A stretch of 64,000 nucleotides of DNA, taken from JANSWY01 sp965267245. GTDB taxonomy: Bacteria > Bacteroidota > Bacteroidia > Cytophagales > Cyclobacteriaceae. The notes beneath the pieces were generated by a model. That model worked only from the letters and a program-made list of their open reading frames with translations, was not told the origin of the DNA and ran no database searches. The stretch is from positions 2,356,001 through 2,420,000 of the forward strand of contig OZ253939.1 of assembly GCA_965267245.1 (NCBI GenBank), read 5' to 3'. Below, piece by piece: positions 1 to 8,745 of this stretch. The stretch's first letter is position 1. Each line of letters begins with the position of its first letter. A program made the position numbers and the translations under genes.

Positions 1-1152
1 CAACTTCATCTTAGTTTCCTTTCCACTTTTCTGATAGTAATCGAAAGCTAACCAGAATATTGCCCGATCTGAAACGATACTTTTGCCTTGCCTACATGTT
101 TCATGGCTTGTGAAGATCAGATCTCCAATAAACTCATAAGCTTTCTGGTTTTCCGCTCCTGTTTCTAATGCCATCCTGGCATACTTCAATGATTTCACAC
201 GGTTACCATAATCCCTTGCATTGATGGCCGTAAGCATCAATAATTCAAATCGCTCCTGCTCTGAATTGGCCAATTCCAATCCCTTTTGGTATGTCTCATC
301 AGCTTTGCTGAACTCATTACTTTGATAGTACCTGGAAGCCAGTAATTTGACCAACCCGATATTTGGCCTATAATGAAACAGGATCTCAGCAGCCTCCTGA
401 TAGAAACGAGAATCAGTGCAACCAAGGGCATGACTAAACCTAAGTACCTGCTTCGCTATTACGGTATCTCCAGGTGAATTGATCAACTTAGGATTGATCC
501 ATTCTGACAGTTCATCGCAATCCAATTTCACAAACTTGACCGCTATTTCCTCTAAAATTTTCAGGGCTTTCTCTACATGCTGATTGATCTCATAACCCTT
601 TAATTCATCGACAAGATCATCGTAAGCATTCAATAATTCCCAATCACTCACCTCCCCTCTCATTTTCAACCTCCTCATGATATCCATTTTAGCAATGAAA
701 AGGTTTCCTGGAACAACCCCTTCATTCAATGCCATAGCGGAATCAATCACGGTGAGCAACCGGGAATATTTAGAAGCATCACTTTTCCAAAAACTATACA
801 TCCAGAAAGCCTTTCGTTTCATAACAGCCATCTCGTCTCCGAAATACTTCATCCGAGCGTCCATTGACTCTATCATGCTGTATTGCAACAATTTGACGGT
901 GTCCACATGCTGAGAAAACTTAAGAAGTCCTGTATATATTTTTTCAGCGTTTTGATAAATCGAAACATCATACGCCGGTGTATTTTTCAAAAGCCATTCT
1001 AATGGCACCTTAGCTGACTCAAGATTATCCTCTCTGAGATAATCGGTATAGAGGGCTACTTTCTCTTTTACAGCTATGTCATTTGTACCTATTTGCCCAA
1101 AAGCCTGAACCGAATGTAGCAGGACAATAAAGGTTAAGCCAGTGATCCTCAT
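1..1152 (-). CDS. Secreted TPR-like repeat protein (3' end outside window)
   Basis: The reading frame is open from an ATG at 1152 to the window edge, giving 384 codons without a stop; the C-terminus lies outside. The first 20 or so residues form a signal peptide ending near AFGQ. The rest is helical, with paired-helix stretches near residues 300-350 (for example KADETYQKGLELANSEQERF) that look like tetratricopeptide repeats. Its start lies 1 nt after the stop of the VWA lipoprotein gene, so the two are almost certainly co-transcribed, and a periplasmic scaffold role with that protein is plausible. The specific function is unknown. Confidence 0.75.
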   Translation of the reverse strand, partial: MRITGLTFIVLLHSVQAFGQIGTNDIAVKEKVALYTDYLREDNLESAKVPLEWLLKNTPAYDVSIYQNAEKIYTGLLKFSQHVDTVKLLQYSMIESMDARMKYFGDEMAVMKRKAFWMYSFWKSDASKYSRLLTVIDSAMALNEGVVPGNLFIAKMDIMRRLKMRGEVSDWELLNAYDDLVDELKGYEINQHVEKALKILEEIAVKFVKLDCDELSEWINPKLINSPGDTVIAKQVLRFSHALGCTDSRFYQEAAEILFHYRPNIGLVKLLASRYYQSNEFSKADETYQKGLELANSEQERFELLMLTAINARDYGNRVKSLKYARMALETGAENQKAYEFIGDLIFTSHETCRQGKSIVSDRAIFWLAFDYYQKSGKETKMKL

Positions 1153-1153
1153 A

Positions 1154-2803
1154 CTATTCTGTGGCCAGCAAAGCGGCACTTTTAATTAATGACAACAACT
1201 CACCTCTTTCCAGGTCTGACTCTTTTCTGGGAACCATAGCCTGAATTTGGGCATAGTTCAAAGTATTCTTAAACTCTGAATCTCGAAGAAGCATACCAAA
1301 ACCAGCAACAGCAGCCGATAACCTGAAATTATCACTGGTCTTATTCCAGTCAATTGATTTATCCTTTATGTGCTCAACAATCAGCACGCTTTTCTCTTCT
1401 TCAATGGGCTTATACCTCAAATTCAATGTGACTATCTCATTTGAACTGGCCAGTTCGGATGGAACATTCTTCACATACCTGGACGAGGATGTCTCAAGCT
1501 TCCCTGAACCAGTGACAATTTCATAAAGTGCAGTTACTGAATGACCAGCTCCTAATTCACCAGCATCTTTCGTGTCATCATCGAATTCCTGGTTTTCCAT
1601 TACCCGGTTTTCATAACCTATCAGTCTATAGGCCTTCACTTTTGTGGGGTTAAATTCAACCTGTATTTTCACATCTTTGGCAATTGTGAACATGTTGGCT
1701 CTCATTTCCTTCACAAATACCTTTTCAGCTTCCCGCACATTGTCAATGTAGAAGTAATTACCATTCCCGGCATTGCTGATATCTTCCATTCTGGAGTCTT
1801 TGTAATTTCCCATACCGAAACCACAAATGGTTAGGTATACACCGGATTTCCTTTTCTCTTCAATCAACCTCACCAATTCACCTGATGAAGAGGCTCCAAT
1901 ATTGAAATCACCATCGGTAGCAAGGATTACCCGATTGTTTCCGTTTTCAATAAAATGTTTCACAGCTAAGTCATATGCCAATTGTATTCCGGCTCCCCCT
2001 GCTGTGCTTCCACCGGCTTCCAGACGATTAATAGCCTTAAAAATCCGGTCTTTTTTAGTGGCTTCAGTTGGTTCCAGGACTACACCTGCTGCACCTGCAT
2101 ACACCACCAGTGAAACTTTATCCGATTCGCTTAGGTTATTGACAAGCATTTTAATAGATCTCTTTACAAGCGGAAGCTTATTGTCATCATTCATGGAACC
2201 AGAAACATCTATAAGAAACACCAGATTTGAAGGTCTCAGATCATTATAATCAAGTTTCTTTCCCTGGATTCCGATATGTAATAACTTATTCTCCTCATTC
2301 CATGGGCAACTTGAAAGTTCGGTAGTAATGGAAAATGGGTGTTTCCCCTTCGGATCCGCATAATCATATTCAAAGTAATTGACCATCTCTTCGATTCTAA
2401 CGGCATCCTTTGGAGGTAATTGATTGTAGCTGATAAACCTTCTGAGATTACTATAGGATGCATTGTCAACATCTATGGAGAATGTTGAGAGTGGTTCCGT
2501 GAGGGCTATGTGAAAATTGTTCTCTTTGATATAGGAATATTCTTCGGTATTGAAATCCTCATATGGTAATTCTTCCATTACTTCAAAGTCAGAAACCATC
2601 AATTCATCGGGGGCTTCCATTGATGTAGCCGGAGGCGCTTGCAGATCTTCCTGCTTTCCAAGACTTCTTTGGTTTATATGACCAACATTCTCACATCTGA
2701 ATAATATCAGTGATAATATTAGTATTAAGACGATGGTACTCCAATTGATCAACATCACAGAATTCATGCGCATGTCGACTTCCTTTTTCTTTAGTCTACT
2801 CAT
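1154..2803 (-). CDS. VWA-domain protein, YfbK-like, probable lipoprotein
   Basis: 549 residues. An N-terminal hydrophobic segment (about residues 21-36) ends at Cys37, a possible but imperfect lipobox. Residues about 100-180 fit the von Willebrand N-terminal extension. The VWA domain follows with the metal-ion motif DVSGS (D199, S201, S203) and a second metal-site stretch ATDGDFNIG. The C-terminal part matches the DUF3520 region seen in YfbK-type proteins. The family probably mediates metal-dependent protein-protein contacts at the envelope; its target is unknown. It is the first gene of a likely two-gene operon with the TPR-like protein. Starts at Met11 or Met13 are also possible. Confidence 0.85.
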   Translation of the reverse strand: MSRLKKKEVDMRMNSVMLINWSTIVLILILSLILFRCENVGHINQRSLGKQEDLQAPPATSMEAPDELMVSDFEVMEELPYEDFNTEEYSYIKENNFHIALTEPLSTFSIDVDNASYSNLRRFISYNQLPPKDAVRIEEMVNYFEYDYADPKGKHPFSITTELSSCPWNEENKLLHIGIQGKKLDYNDLRPSNLVFLIDVSGSMNDDNKLPLVKRSIKMLVNNLSESDKVSLVVYAGAAGVVLEPTEATKKDRIFKAINRLEAGGSTAGGAGIQLAYDLAVKHFIENGNNRVILATDGDFNIGASSSGELVRLIEEKRKSGVYLTICGFGMGNYKDSRMEDISNAGNGNYFYIDNVREAEKVFVKEMRANMFTIAKDVKIQVEFNPTKVKAYRLIGYENRVMENQEFDDDTKDAGELGAGHSVTALYEIVTGSGKLETSSSRYVKNVPSELASSNEIVTLNLRYKPIEEEKSVLIVEHIKDKSIDWNKTSDNFRLSAAVAGFGMLLRDSEFKNTLNYAQIQAMVPRKESDLERGELLSLIKSAALLATE

Positions 2804-2867
2804 GGGATTTTAGTTTAAAGTGTTCGTCAACTTTAGAAAAACGCCCATGGAATTGTTAGGAAACTTC

Positions 2868-2897
2868 TTGTAAAACATTTGTAAAACGATTTACAAG
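2868..2897. promoter_or_regulatory. Phased TTTACA/TGTAAA repeats, candidate operator
   Basis: Between the divergent VWA gene (start 2803) and the gene at 2935 there are two direct copies of TTGTAAAAC, at 2868-2876 and 2879-2887 (11 bp apart). They are followed by an inverted related copy, GATTTACAAG, at 2888-2897. One helical turn between copies is typical of OmpR/PhoB-class winged-helix sites. The same core occurs in phase at 5892-5931 next to a gene for such a regulator. Confidence 0.5.
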
Positions 2898-2934
2898 CCC
2901 CTTAATTTAGAGCTAATTCATTAATATCGCATCA

Positions 2935-3831
2935 GTGAATAAGTCCGAACGAAATTCATGGAATCGCCTAAAATCACTATTGGCTACCCACCTAAGAAAC
3001 CAGTTTCCGGAGGTTTCCGAGGATATAACCAATTGGAAGAGTAAAGAAATTGGGAAATTTCAGGAGGACTTATTGCAAAAGGTGAACGGAAGGATCAGTG
3101 AAAAATGGTTTTACACACATATCAAAACTGATCATAAAGCACTTCCAAGAATTGATATATTGGATCTACTAAGCCAATATGTAGGTTATCAGGATTGGAA
3201 CCAGTTCCTTTCCAACGACACACGAACTGCAAAGGGATTGAAATGGTATCATCTCCTGCCAGTGCCCATGATAGTAGCGTTAATAGTAGGTGTATATTAT
3301 TCAGTGAAAGGAAGTCACCAGTTTTGCTTCGTGGACACTTATAGCAGAGAATTAATTGAATCAAGCAAATTGGAAGTCTATCAGCTAAAAGAAGGGGAAT
3401 CTCCCAAACGAATCGAGGCTGATTCCAGTGGGTGTTTCTTATTTAAAACGGCCTCCTCATCAGTTGAACTGGTAGTCAAATCAGCATATTACCATACGGA
3501 CACCATTTCCAGACACTTTGATGAGAGGCGAACATATGAAATTATAGGATTAAGAACAGATGATTACACCACACTGATCCATCTATTATCCAACGATAAC
3601 ATTCAGGAATGGAGTGAAAGGAAAAAGGACCTGGAGATGATGTTTACGGATAATGCCAAAATCTATCAATTAATGGATCATGGGAATTATGCATTAGCCA
3701 TATACAATAAGCAGGAATTCATAAGGAAGCTGATGTTACCATCCGGTAACCTCAAAAGATTGGAGGTTTTGGAAAAAAAATATGAGAGAGGTCAAATCAG
3801 TGTGTTAAGGTTTAAAATTGGGAAGAAATGA
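2935..3831 (+). CDS. Single-span membrane protein with cytoplasmic helical domain
   Basis: 298 residues, GTG start; the upstream frame is closed by a TAA at 2914 and has no ATG. Residues 1-95 form a charged helical domain with a WFYTHIK...LPRIDILDLLSQYVGYQDWNQF-type stretch. I have seen similar sequence in Bacteroidota membrane proteins, and it may be a small DNA- or protein-binding module. One membrane helix lies at about 104-123, followed by a roughly 175-residue extracytoplasmic region with no domain I recognise. The stop overlaps the next start by 4 nt, so the two genes are translationally coupled. Function unknown; a signalling or anchoring role is a guess. Confidence 0.7.
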   Translation: MNKSERNSWNRLKSLLATHLRNQFPEVSEDITNWKSKEIGKFQEDLLQKVNGRISEKWFYTHIKTDHKALPRIDILDLLSQYVGYQDWNQFLSNDTRTAKGLKWYHLLPVPMIVALIVGVYYSVKGSHQFCFVDTYSRELIESSKLEVYQLKEGESPKRIEADSSGCFLFKTASSSVELVVKSAYYHTDTISRHFDERRTYEIIGLRTDDYTTLIHLLSNDNIQEWSERKKDLEMMFTDNAKIYQLMDHGNYALAIYNKQEFIRKLMLPSGNLKRLEVLEKKYERGQISVLRFKIGKK

Positions 3832-4385
3832 GGGCTGTAAAATACATACTAATCGGAATACTCACTTATGGATGTGCCGTGGGTGACAGAGACACACGTT
3901 CCGCAGAAAGTACAGAACAACTTGTGAAAAGTCCCAGTATCGATGAGGATATTGAAAGGGCGATGCTGGACCCAGATGCCGTAAATGCATTTGAACTCCA
4001 ATCAATTGATAAGTTTCATGATCTTCTTTCCTATCTGAAGGTTACAGCTGATACTTCTTTGAACCAACTTCTGAGAGATGAAGCTCAGGCTGCCATTGAC
4101 GTGCTGTTTATCAATCCCGAAGGAAGTAAATCAATTGCCCTGACCCAGAATGAGAAGGACAAAGCCACCAGGCAGCTCACTTCAGATGCCAATTCCATCA
4201 AAGAAATCATTTTTGCAACACCATTCAGGCAATTGCGGCCCCAGGTATTTGCCGGTGAAATCACTTATCTAATCAAAGAAAGTGATTCAAAAACTACATT
4301 GAATGTGTACTTGTTAAGATTTGAAAAATTATTCGGTGAGGAAAAGCATCTGGTTTGGGAGATCAAATTTGGGCATATTGATTAG
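3828..4385 (+). CDS. Small lipoprotein coupled to the preceding membrane protein
   Basis: 185 residues with a lipoprotein signal peptide ending in LTYGC (Cys16). The mature part begins with an acidic, flexible stretch, and the C-terminal 60 residues look like an alpha/beta domain (..TPFRQLRPQVFAGEITYLI..). ATGA overlap with the upstream gene implies coupling, so the product probably works with the extracytoplasmic domain of that protein. No family recognised. Confidence 0.7.
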   Translation: MRAVKYILIGILTYGCAVGDRDTRSAESTEQLVKSPSIDEDIERAMLDPDAVNAFELQSIDKFHDLLSYLKVTADTSLNQLLRDEAQAAIDVLFINPEGSKSIALTQNEKDKATRQLTSDANSIKEIIFATPFRQLRPQVFAGEITYLIKESDSKTTLNVYLLRFEKLFGEEKHLVWEIKFGHID

Positions 4386-4503
4386 TAGTGAGATGTTAGA
4401 TTTGAGTAGTGAGATTGATAAATTAGTCTTTAGTATCCAGATTTGCCTGATTTTTTGCTTTGTCCCATCCCTTTAACTTCTGGCTTTCCAGTAAATTACT
4501 AAC

Positions 4504-4941
4504 ATGAACAAAAGGAAGCTACTTGCTTTGCTTTTCATGGGTTTGGCCATTGTATTTGGTGCGATCTTCTTAGTGGAAGTCGATTTTCCAAAAGCATTGG
4601 CAGGCTATTTTGAGAAAAGTTATTATCAGCAGTTCGGTCCAATTGCTATAAGTGTTGAATTGCTAGTGGCTGGGTTTTATCTATTTACTAAACACCAAAA
4701 AGCTAACTTTACGCTGGCCTTGTTTGCATTTACGGCGTTACTGGATCCTCTATTCAACCTAACTGGAATTTTCACAAGCCTCGTTCCGATTTATGCCACG
4801 ATCATATTTGTTTGCTGCGCCTTGGTGGCAATTTGGTTAACCTTTACCAATGCGTTTAGTTTGGGGAAAATATCAATTATTGGCGCTTTTGGAAGCTTTA
4901 TTTTGGGTACAGCGGTGGAATTGTTTTTTAATTATCTGTAA
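4504..4941 (+). CDS. Four-helix integral membrane protein, unknown function
   Basis: 145 residues, almost entirely hydrophobic, with membrane helices at roughly residues 6-25, 45-62, 70-92 and 95-142 (the last stretch may be two helices). No catalytic motif and no family that I recognise. It stands alone, about 120 nt after the lipoprotein gene and convergent with the regulator gene at 4973. Confidence 0.6.
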   Translation: MNKRKLLALLFMGLAIVFGAIFLVEVDFPKALAGYFEKSYYQQFGPIAISVELLVAGFYLFTKHQKANFTLALFAFTALLDPLFNLTGIFTSLVPIYATIIFVCCALVAIWLTFTNAFSLGKISIIGAFGSFILGTAVELFFNYL

Positions 4942-4972
4942 GTTTTCAGATTTGATGTTTTGAGTTTCATAA

Positions 4973-5860
4973 TTACTCCTCAATCACAAGCTTATACCCC
5001 ACTCCTCTTACATTTACAATTCTGACGTTCGGATCCAGCTCAAATTTCTTTCTTAGTTTGGAAACAAATACATCCAATGTCCTGCCGATGTAATCTCCTT
5101 CATCTCCCCAAACTTTGTTTAGTAAATCCTCTTTCCTGACCGTCTCATTCAAAAACTCATGTAGAATTAATAAGAGGTCAGCTTCTTTACCTGTCAGCTC
5201 AACCTTCTGTTCTTCCATTATCAACATCGTACTTCTCCGATCGAAGTAGAACTTACCAAGCTTGATTCTGTGCTGATCTTGATTCGGTTTATTTCTCGCT
5301 CGCCAAGCCAAAAGCGAAAGAATAAAAACCAAAGAAGCCAGTATAACAACAGAGTAGTAAGAACTGAATGATATTTGTTCTGAATCGGGCAATTGATCCG
5401 TAGATGTGGTTGTACCCCAGGGAGCAAATGTAAATACCAGATTATAGCAAGATTTAGGAAGAAGCCTGGTTTGACAAGGTACAATGACATTATGTGTCAG
5501 GCTGTCCATTTCAAAACTATAGACTGTCTTTCTTAATTCACATTGCTGTACTTCCAGGATATACCGATTGGCAATATTTCGATCGCGCATCACTTCATCA
5601 ACCTCGCTTACCAATTTCTCTGGTGAGATCTCAAAATCGGCTTCAAAAATAATCCGGTATTGTCCCTGCTCATTCTCCACCGACGTGACCCTTGAAGTAC
5701 TATCTCCAGTATTGAGTAATAATTGATGTCCTACCATTCTTAGCGAAACCATTATGTGTTTCTCTTCAAATGATCCCTGAGCCTGACTGGTGAAGGATAA
5801 CAGAACGAGCTGCACAATATATGAAAGCCTTTTTACTCCTGAATTGAATGACATACACAA
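4973..5860 (-). CDS. Membrane-bound one-component regulator with C-terminal winged helix
   Basis: 295 residues. A signal peptide (about 1-28) puts residues 29-165 in the periplasm, including Cys107, Cys129 and Cys138. One membrane helix (about 168-187) is followed by a cytoplasmic OmpR/PhoB-type winged helix (about 200-292) with the typical GRTLDVFVSKLRKKF recognition region and the NVRGVGYKL wing. This topology senses a periplasmic signal and binds DNA from the membrane, like ToxR, with no receiver domain. It is divergent from a secreted TonB-C-like protein, and phased TTTACA repeats lie between them. The start could also be Met3. Confidence 0.8.
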   Translation of the reverse strand: MCMSFNSGVKRLSYIVQLVLLSFTSQAQGSFEEKHIMVSLRMVGHQLLLNTGDSTSRVTSVENEQGQYRIIFEADFEISPEKLVSEVDEVMRDRNIANRYILEVQQCELRKTVYSFEMDSLTHNVIVPCQTRLLPKSCYNLVFTFAPWGTTTSTDQLPDSEQISFSSYYSVVILASLVFILSLLAWRARNKPNQDQHRIKLGKFYFDRRSTMLIMEEQKVELTGKEADLLLILHEFLNETVRKEDLLNKVWGDEGDYIGRTLDVFVSKLRKKFELDPNVRIVNVRGVGYKLVIEE

Positions 5861-5891
5861 AACTATTCCCGATTAAGGGAGTCTAAAACTG

Positions 5892-5931
5892 ATTTACACA
5901 ACATTTACATCAATTTACACTTGTTTCTACA
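5892..5931. promoter_or_regulatory. Four phased ATTTACA repeats, candidate regulator operator
   Basis: Direct copies of ATTTACA start at 5892, 5903 and 5913, and a degenerate TTCTACA starts at 5925. The spacing is 10-12 bp, so all copies face the same side of the helix. The block lies in the 114-bp gap between the winged-helix regulator gene (start 5860) and the gene at 5975. This is the classic arrangement for tandem binding of OmpR/PhoB-class domains, so autoregulation and control of the divergent gene are likely. Confidence 0.6.
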
Positions 5932-5974
5932 CTTAGACCGTAGTTAACCGTAATTTGAAAATGATTAGATATTT

Positions 5975-6712
5975 ATGATAATTATGAAAACGATGAGAGT
6001 AACCGGAATTGTATTTACTTGTATTTGCCTAAGTGCATTCATGTTTATTTCACCTAACTCAAACAAGGAATTAACATCTGAAGTAGCTTCTGACTTCTAC
6101 TATGGAGTGGGCACCCGTTATAATGCAACTGTAACAAAGTCAAAATTAGCTAGTGCCAAAACAATACTTGAAATCATTCCAGAACGCGCACAGTGGCAAT
6201 CAGCTCCAGTCAAAACAGTAGAACTAAGTATTTTGAATACCTATTTCCTTGACTTACGTGCCACATCCAATAGTTTAATGCTCAGCAAAGAGCAATTGCA
6301 GGTCATCAAATCGGCTCACTACTCCGACGACTTCAGGATCATGGCATATTGTATGGATGCCAATCAACACACCTATGATCTATCCTATTTCATAACAGTG
6401 GTTCCGGAAACCGAAGCGTCTTATAAAACTGGAAATGATGACCTAATAAATTTCTTAAAAGAAAGCAGTAGTAAAGCAATTGAAGGTCTTGAGAAAGGAA
6501 AAATCGGACCAGGGAAAATATCCTTTACGATAGACCAATCGGGAAATATTACGAAAGTGAAATTATTGTCTACTTCAGGTTATACAAACATTGACGAATT
6601 GATGCAATCACTGATCGAAAGGACTTCTGGAAACTGGTCACCTGCAACCAATGATCAGGGTGAAGCTGTAAGTCAGAAACTAGTATTCTCCTTTGGGTCA
6701 ATAGGGTGTTAA
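5975..6712 (+). CDS. Secreted protein with TonB-C-like C-terminal domain
   Basis: 245 residues. Translation more likely begins at Met4 (5984), which gives a clean signal peptide. The last 75 residues (GKISFTIDQSGNITKVKLLS...) resemble the C-terminal domain of TonB energy transducers. There is no proline-rich linker or N-terminal membrane anchor of a real TonB, so it is probably a periplasmic protein that reuses this fold. It is divergent from, and probably controlled by, the membrane-bound winged-helix regulator. Function unknown. Confidence 0.65.
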   Translation: MIIMKTMRVTGIVFTCICLSAFMFISPNSNKELTSEVASDFYYGVGTRYNATVTKSKLASAKTILEIIPERAQWQSAPVKTVELSILNTYFLDLRATSNSLMLSKEQLQVIKSAHYSDDFRIMAYCMDANQHTYDLSYFITVVPETEASYKTGNDDLINFLKESSSKAIEGLEKGKIGPGKISFTIDQSGNITKVKLLSTSGYTNIDELMQSLIERTSGNWSPATNDQGEAVSQKLVFSFGSIGC

Positions 6713-6726
6713 TCCCCCAGAAAGCA

Positions 6727-6749
6727 TGACACCCTCCATGAGAGGGTCA
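6727..6749 (+). terminator. Weak hairpin after the TonB-C-like gene
   Basis: TGA(CA)CCCTC pairs with GAGGGTCA around a 5-nt loop, with a 2-nt bulge. No strong T-run follows, so termination here is uncertain. Confidence 0.3.
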
Positions 6750-6851
6750 TATAGAAGTTTTGGATTCATCAACCAACTTCACTACTTTAGGAATTCCTTT
6801 CTTTAACGAGGAAGAAAAATACCATTTGTTTTAAATACCTCGATTCAAACA

Positions 6852-7433
6852 ATGAACGATTCCTTAATCCTTGACACTCCTGAGTCATATTCACATTTAT
6901 TGAATAAGTGCAAAGAAATTGGCTTTGACATGCCATCAGACATTTATATTGGAACACTGTTAAAGACACTTATTGCCACTAAACCAAAATCGAACATTTT
7001 AGAGCTTGGTACAGGAATGTCCTTATCCCTTTCATGGATGGTGGATGGAATGGACCAGAATTCAAAGCTTACCAGTATTGACAATGACCCCAAACTAATC
7101 AAAATAGCGGATGAGTTTTTCAAGCAAGACCAAAGAGTAAATTTGATTTGTGTAGATGGTTCAGAGTGGATAAAGAATTACAAAGGAGAACATTTCGATC
7201 TAATTTTCGCAGATGCCTGGCCAGGAAAATATAGTGAACTAACTGAGACACTTGATTTACTCAAGGTTGGCGGAATATACATCATTGACGACATGACACC
7301 TCAACCAAATTGGCCGGAGGGACATAACAAGAAGGCTGAAAATCTGATTGAGCATCTTGAATCACGAAAAGATTTAACTATCACCAAGATGAACTGGTCA
7401 ACTGGTGTAATAATGTGTGTGAAAAGATATTGA
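6852..7433 (+). CDS. Class I SAM-dependent methyltransferase (O-methyltransferase-like)
   Basis: 193 residues. Motif I is ILELGTGMS (49-57), followed by an acidic residue after strand 2 (SIDND, D77) and a motif IV-like FADAWPGKY near residues 119-127 with a probable catalytic or metal-binding Asp121. The closing strands (GGIYIIDDMT) match the predicted O-methyltransferases of the caffeoyl-CoA type and Methyltransf_24 group. The gene is monocistronic, and the substrate cannot be told from the sequence. Confidence 0.8.
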   Translation: MNDSLILDTPESYSHLLNKCKEIGFDMPSDIYIGTLLKTLIATKPKSNILELGTGMSLSLSWMVDGMDQNSKLTSIDNDPKLIKIADEFFKQDQRVNLICVDGSEWIKNYKGEHFDLIFADAWPGKYSELTETLDLLKVGGIYIIDDMTPQPNWPEGHNKKAENLIEHLESRKDLTITKMNWSTGVIMCVKRY

Positions 7434-7532
7434 AACAAGATCTCGTCACTTCGACAGCTAGGCATCTACCTATTTGCCATCTCGCTTCAGAAAATGGTCT
7501 ATCAGAGTATTCGGTTTCTCCATTATTGCATA

Positions 7533-8108
7533 TTAGTCTAAAAGCTCCGGATGACTCCCTACACTATTTGAAATAATCCTCCAGGTTTCCTCATACATGG
7601 AAGAGTAAACGATTTTGATTTTGAAGGGAAGCTCATAGTCCTCCTCAACCCCAAACAATTCATTTATTTCTTTCTGATAATTTTCATCATATATGTATAT
7701 AAACAGATCCAATGACTCATTTGCAGGCAATGCTTCCCCTTGTGTAATATCAGTCACTAGGCGGAAATATCCATAATCTTCCAGGTCTGGATAAACCTCT
7801 TTAAAAAAAGTCATCAGGTTATAGGATTTTCGATCATCCACGATTCTGGCAGAATCAATAATGGCTGGGCCTAGTCCGTTGTTTCGAACTCTGAACGTCA
7901 ATCTTACCTCCACGGTGGTCAAAGAGTCATTCTCAGAAACGCTCCTGTGAACATCCTTATTGAAAGTAAGCCTGGGCCGAACAGAAAGCCTGCTTTGCTT
8001 CTGAATTACACTGGTCTGGTAAAAGTAAATCATCAGCGTAACCAAACTGATTAACATGGCTGAGAATCCTATGATCCTATCCGTTTTGAATTCGATCTTC
8101 ATAAACAC
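7533..8108 (-). CDS. Membrane-anchored hypothetical protein
   Basis: 191 residues. A single N-terminal membrane helix (about residues 12-30) is followed by a soluble beta-rich domain with the pattern SVRPRLTF...LTFRVRNNGLGPAIIDSARI, a form common in uncharacterised bacterial proteins that probably adopt an Ig-like sandwich. It is convergent with the methyltransferase gene. No known function. Confidence 0.6.
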   Translation of the reverse strand: MFMKIEFKTDRIIGFSAMLISLVTLMIYFYQTSVIQKQSRLSVRPRLTFNKDVHRSVSENDSLTTVEVRLTFRVRNNGLGPAIIDSARIVDDRKSYNLMTFFKEVYPDLEDYGYFRLVTDITQGEALPANESLDLFIYIYDENYQKEINELFGVEEDYELPFKIKIVYSSMYEETWRIISNSVGSHPELLD

Positions 8109-8228
8109 TTGAGGTTATCAGGCTAATTTAATTGGAATTCCTATGAGGACACAAGTCAATTGGACATTCCGGTTAATTCATTGGATATCCGGTTTTGAAA
8201 CTGTTTAAATTGTAAAAAAGAACTGCTC

Positions 8229-8687
8229 ATGCAATCACTCCAGGAAATTAAGAAATGGATCGACCAAAGTGTACTTTGTTGGTTAGCAACCTCTTCTGAT
8301 AACGGTGAACCAAATGTTTCTCCCAAAGAAGTTTTTACACTTTACAAGGATAAATTCATCCTTGTAGCCAATATAGCAAGCCCTAACACTGTGAGGAACA
8401 TCAAATGTAACCCGAAAGTATGCATCAGCTTTATTGACATTTTTGTACAAAAGGGTATGCAAATCAAGGGTGAAGCTGAAATTGTAGACGGTTCAGCAAA
8501 AGATTATTCAAAGATGGAGATCTCGCTCTTGGCACTTACCAAAGGGAAATTCCCATTTCGTTCAATCACCAAAATAGAAATTCAAAAGATAAAACCCATC
8601 ATTGCTCCGAGTTATCTTTTATTTCCAGAAACGACAGAAAAAGAACAAATCAATAGCGCATTGCACACTTACGGTGTAAAAAAGTGA
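8229..8687 (+). CDS. PNPOx-like FMN-binding split-barrel protein
   Basis: 152 residues, the usual length of the small pyridoxamine 5'-phosphate oxidase-like family. The N-terminus (SVLCWLATSSDNGEPNVSPKEVFTL) and the SPNTVRNIKCNPKVCISFID segment are characteristic of the split-barrel fold that binds FMN or a related cofactor. The enzyme probably acts as a flavin-dependent oxidoreductase, but many members have no known substrate. The gene is 58 nt ahead of the alpha/beta hydrolase gene on the same strand. Confidence 0.8.
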   Translation: MQSLQEIKKWIDQSVLCWLATSSDNGEPNVSPKEVFTLYKDKFILVANIASPNTVRNIKCNPKVCISFIDIFVQKGMQIKGEAEIVDGSAKDYSKMEISLLALTKGKFPFRSITKIEIQKIKPIIAPSYLLFPETTEKEQINSALHTYGVKK

Positions 8688-8745
8688 CGATTAAATGAAT
8701 CATTTCTAACTTGTAGCAGACTATAAAAAATCAACTAAATACACG

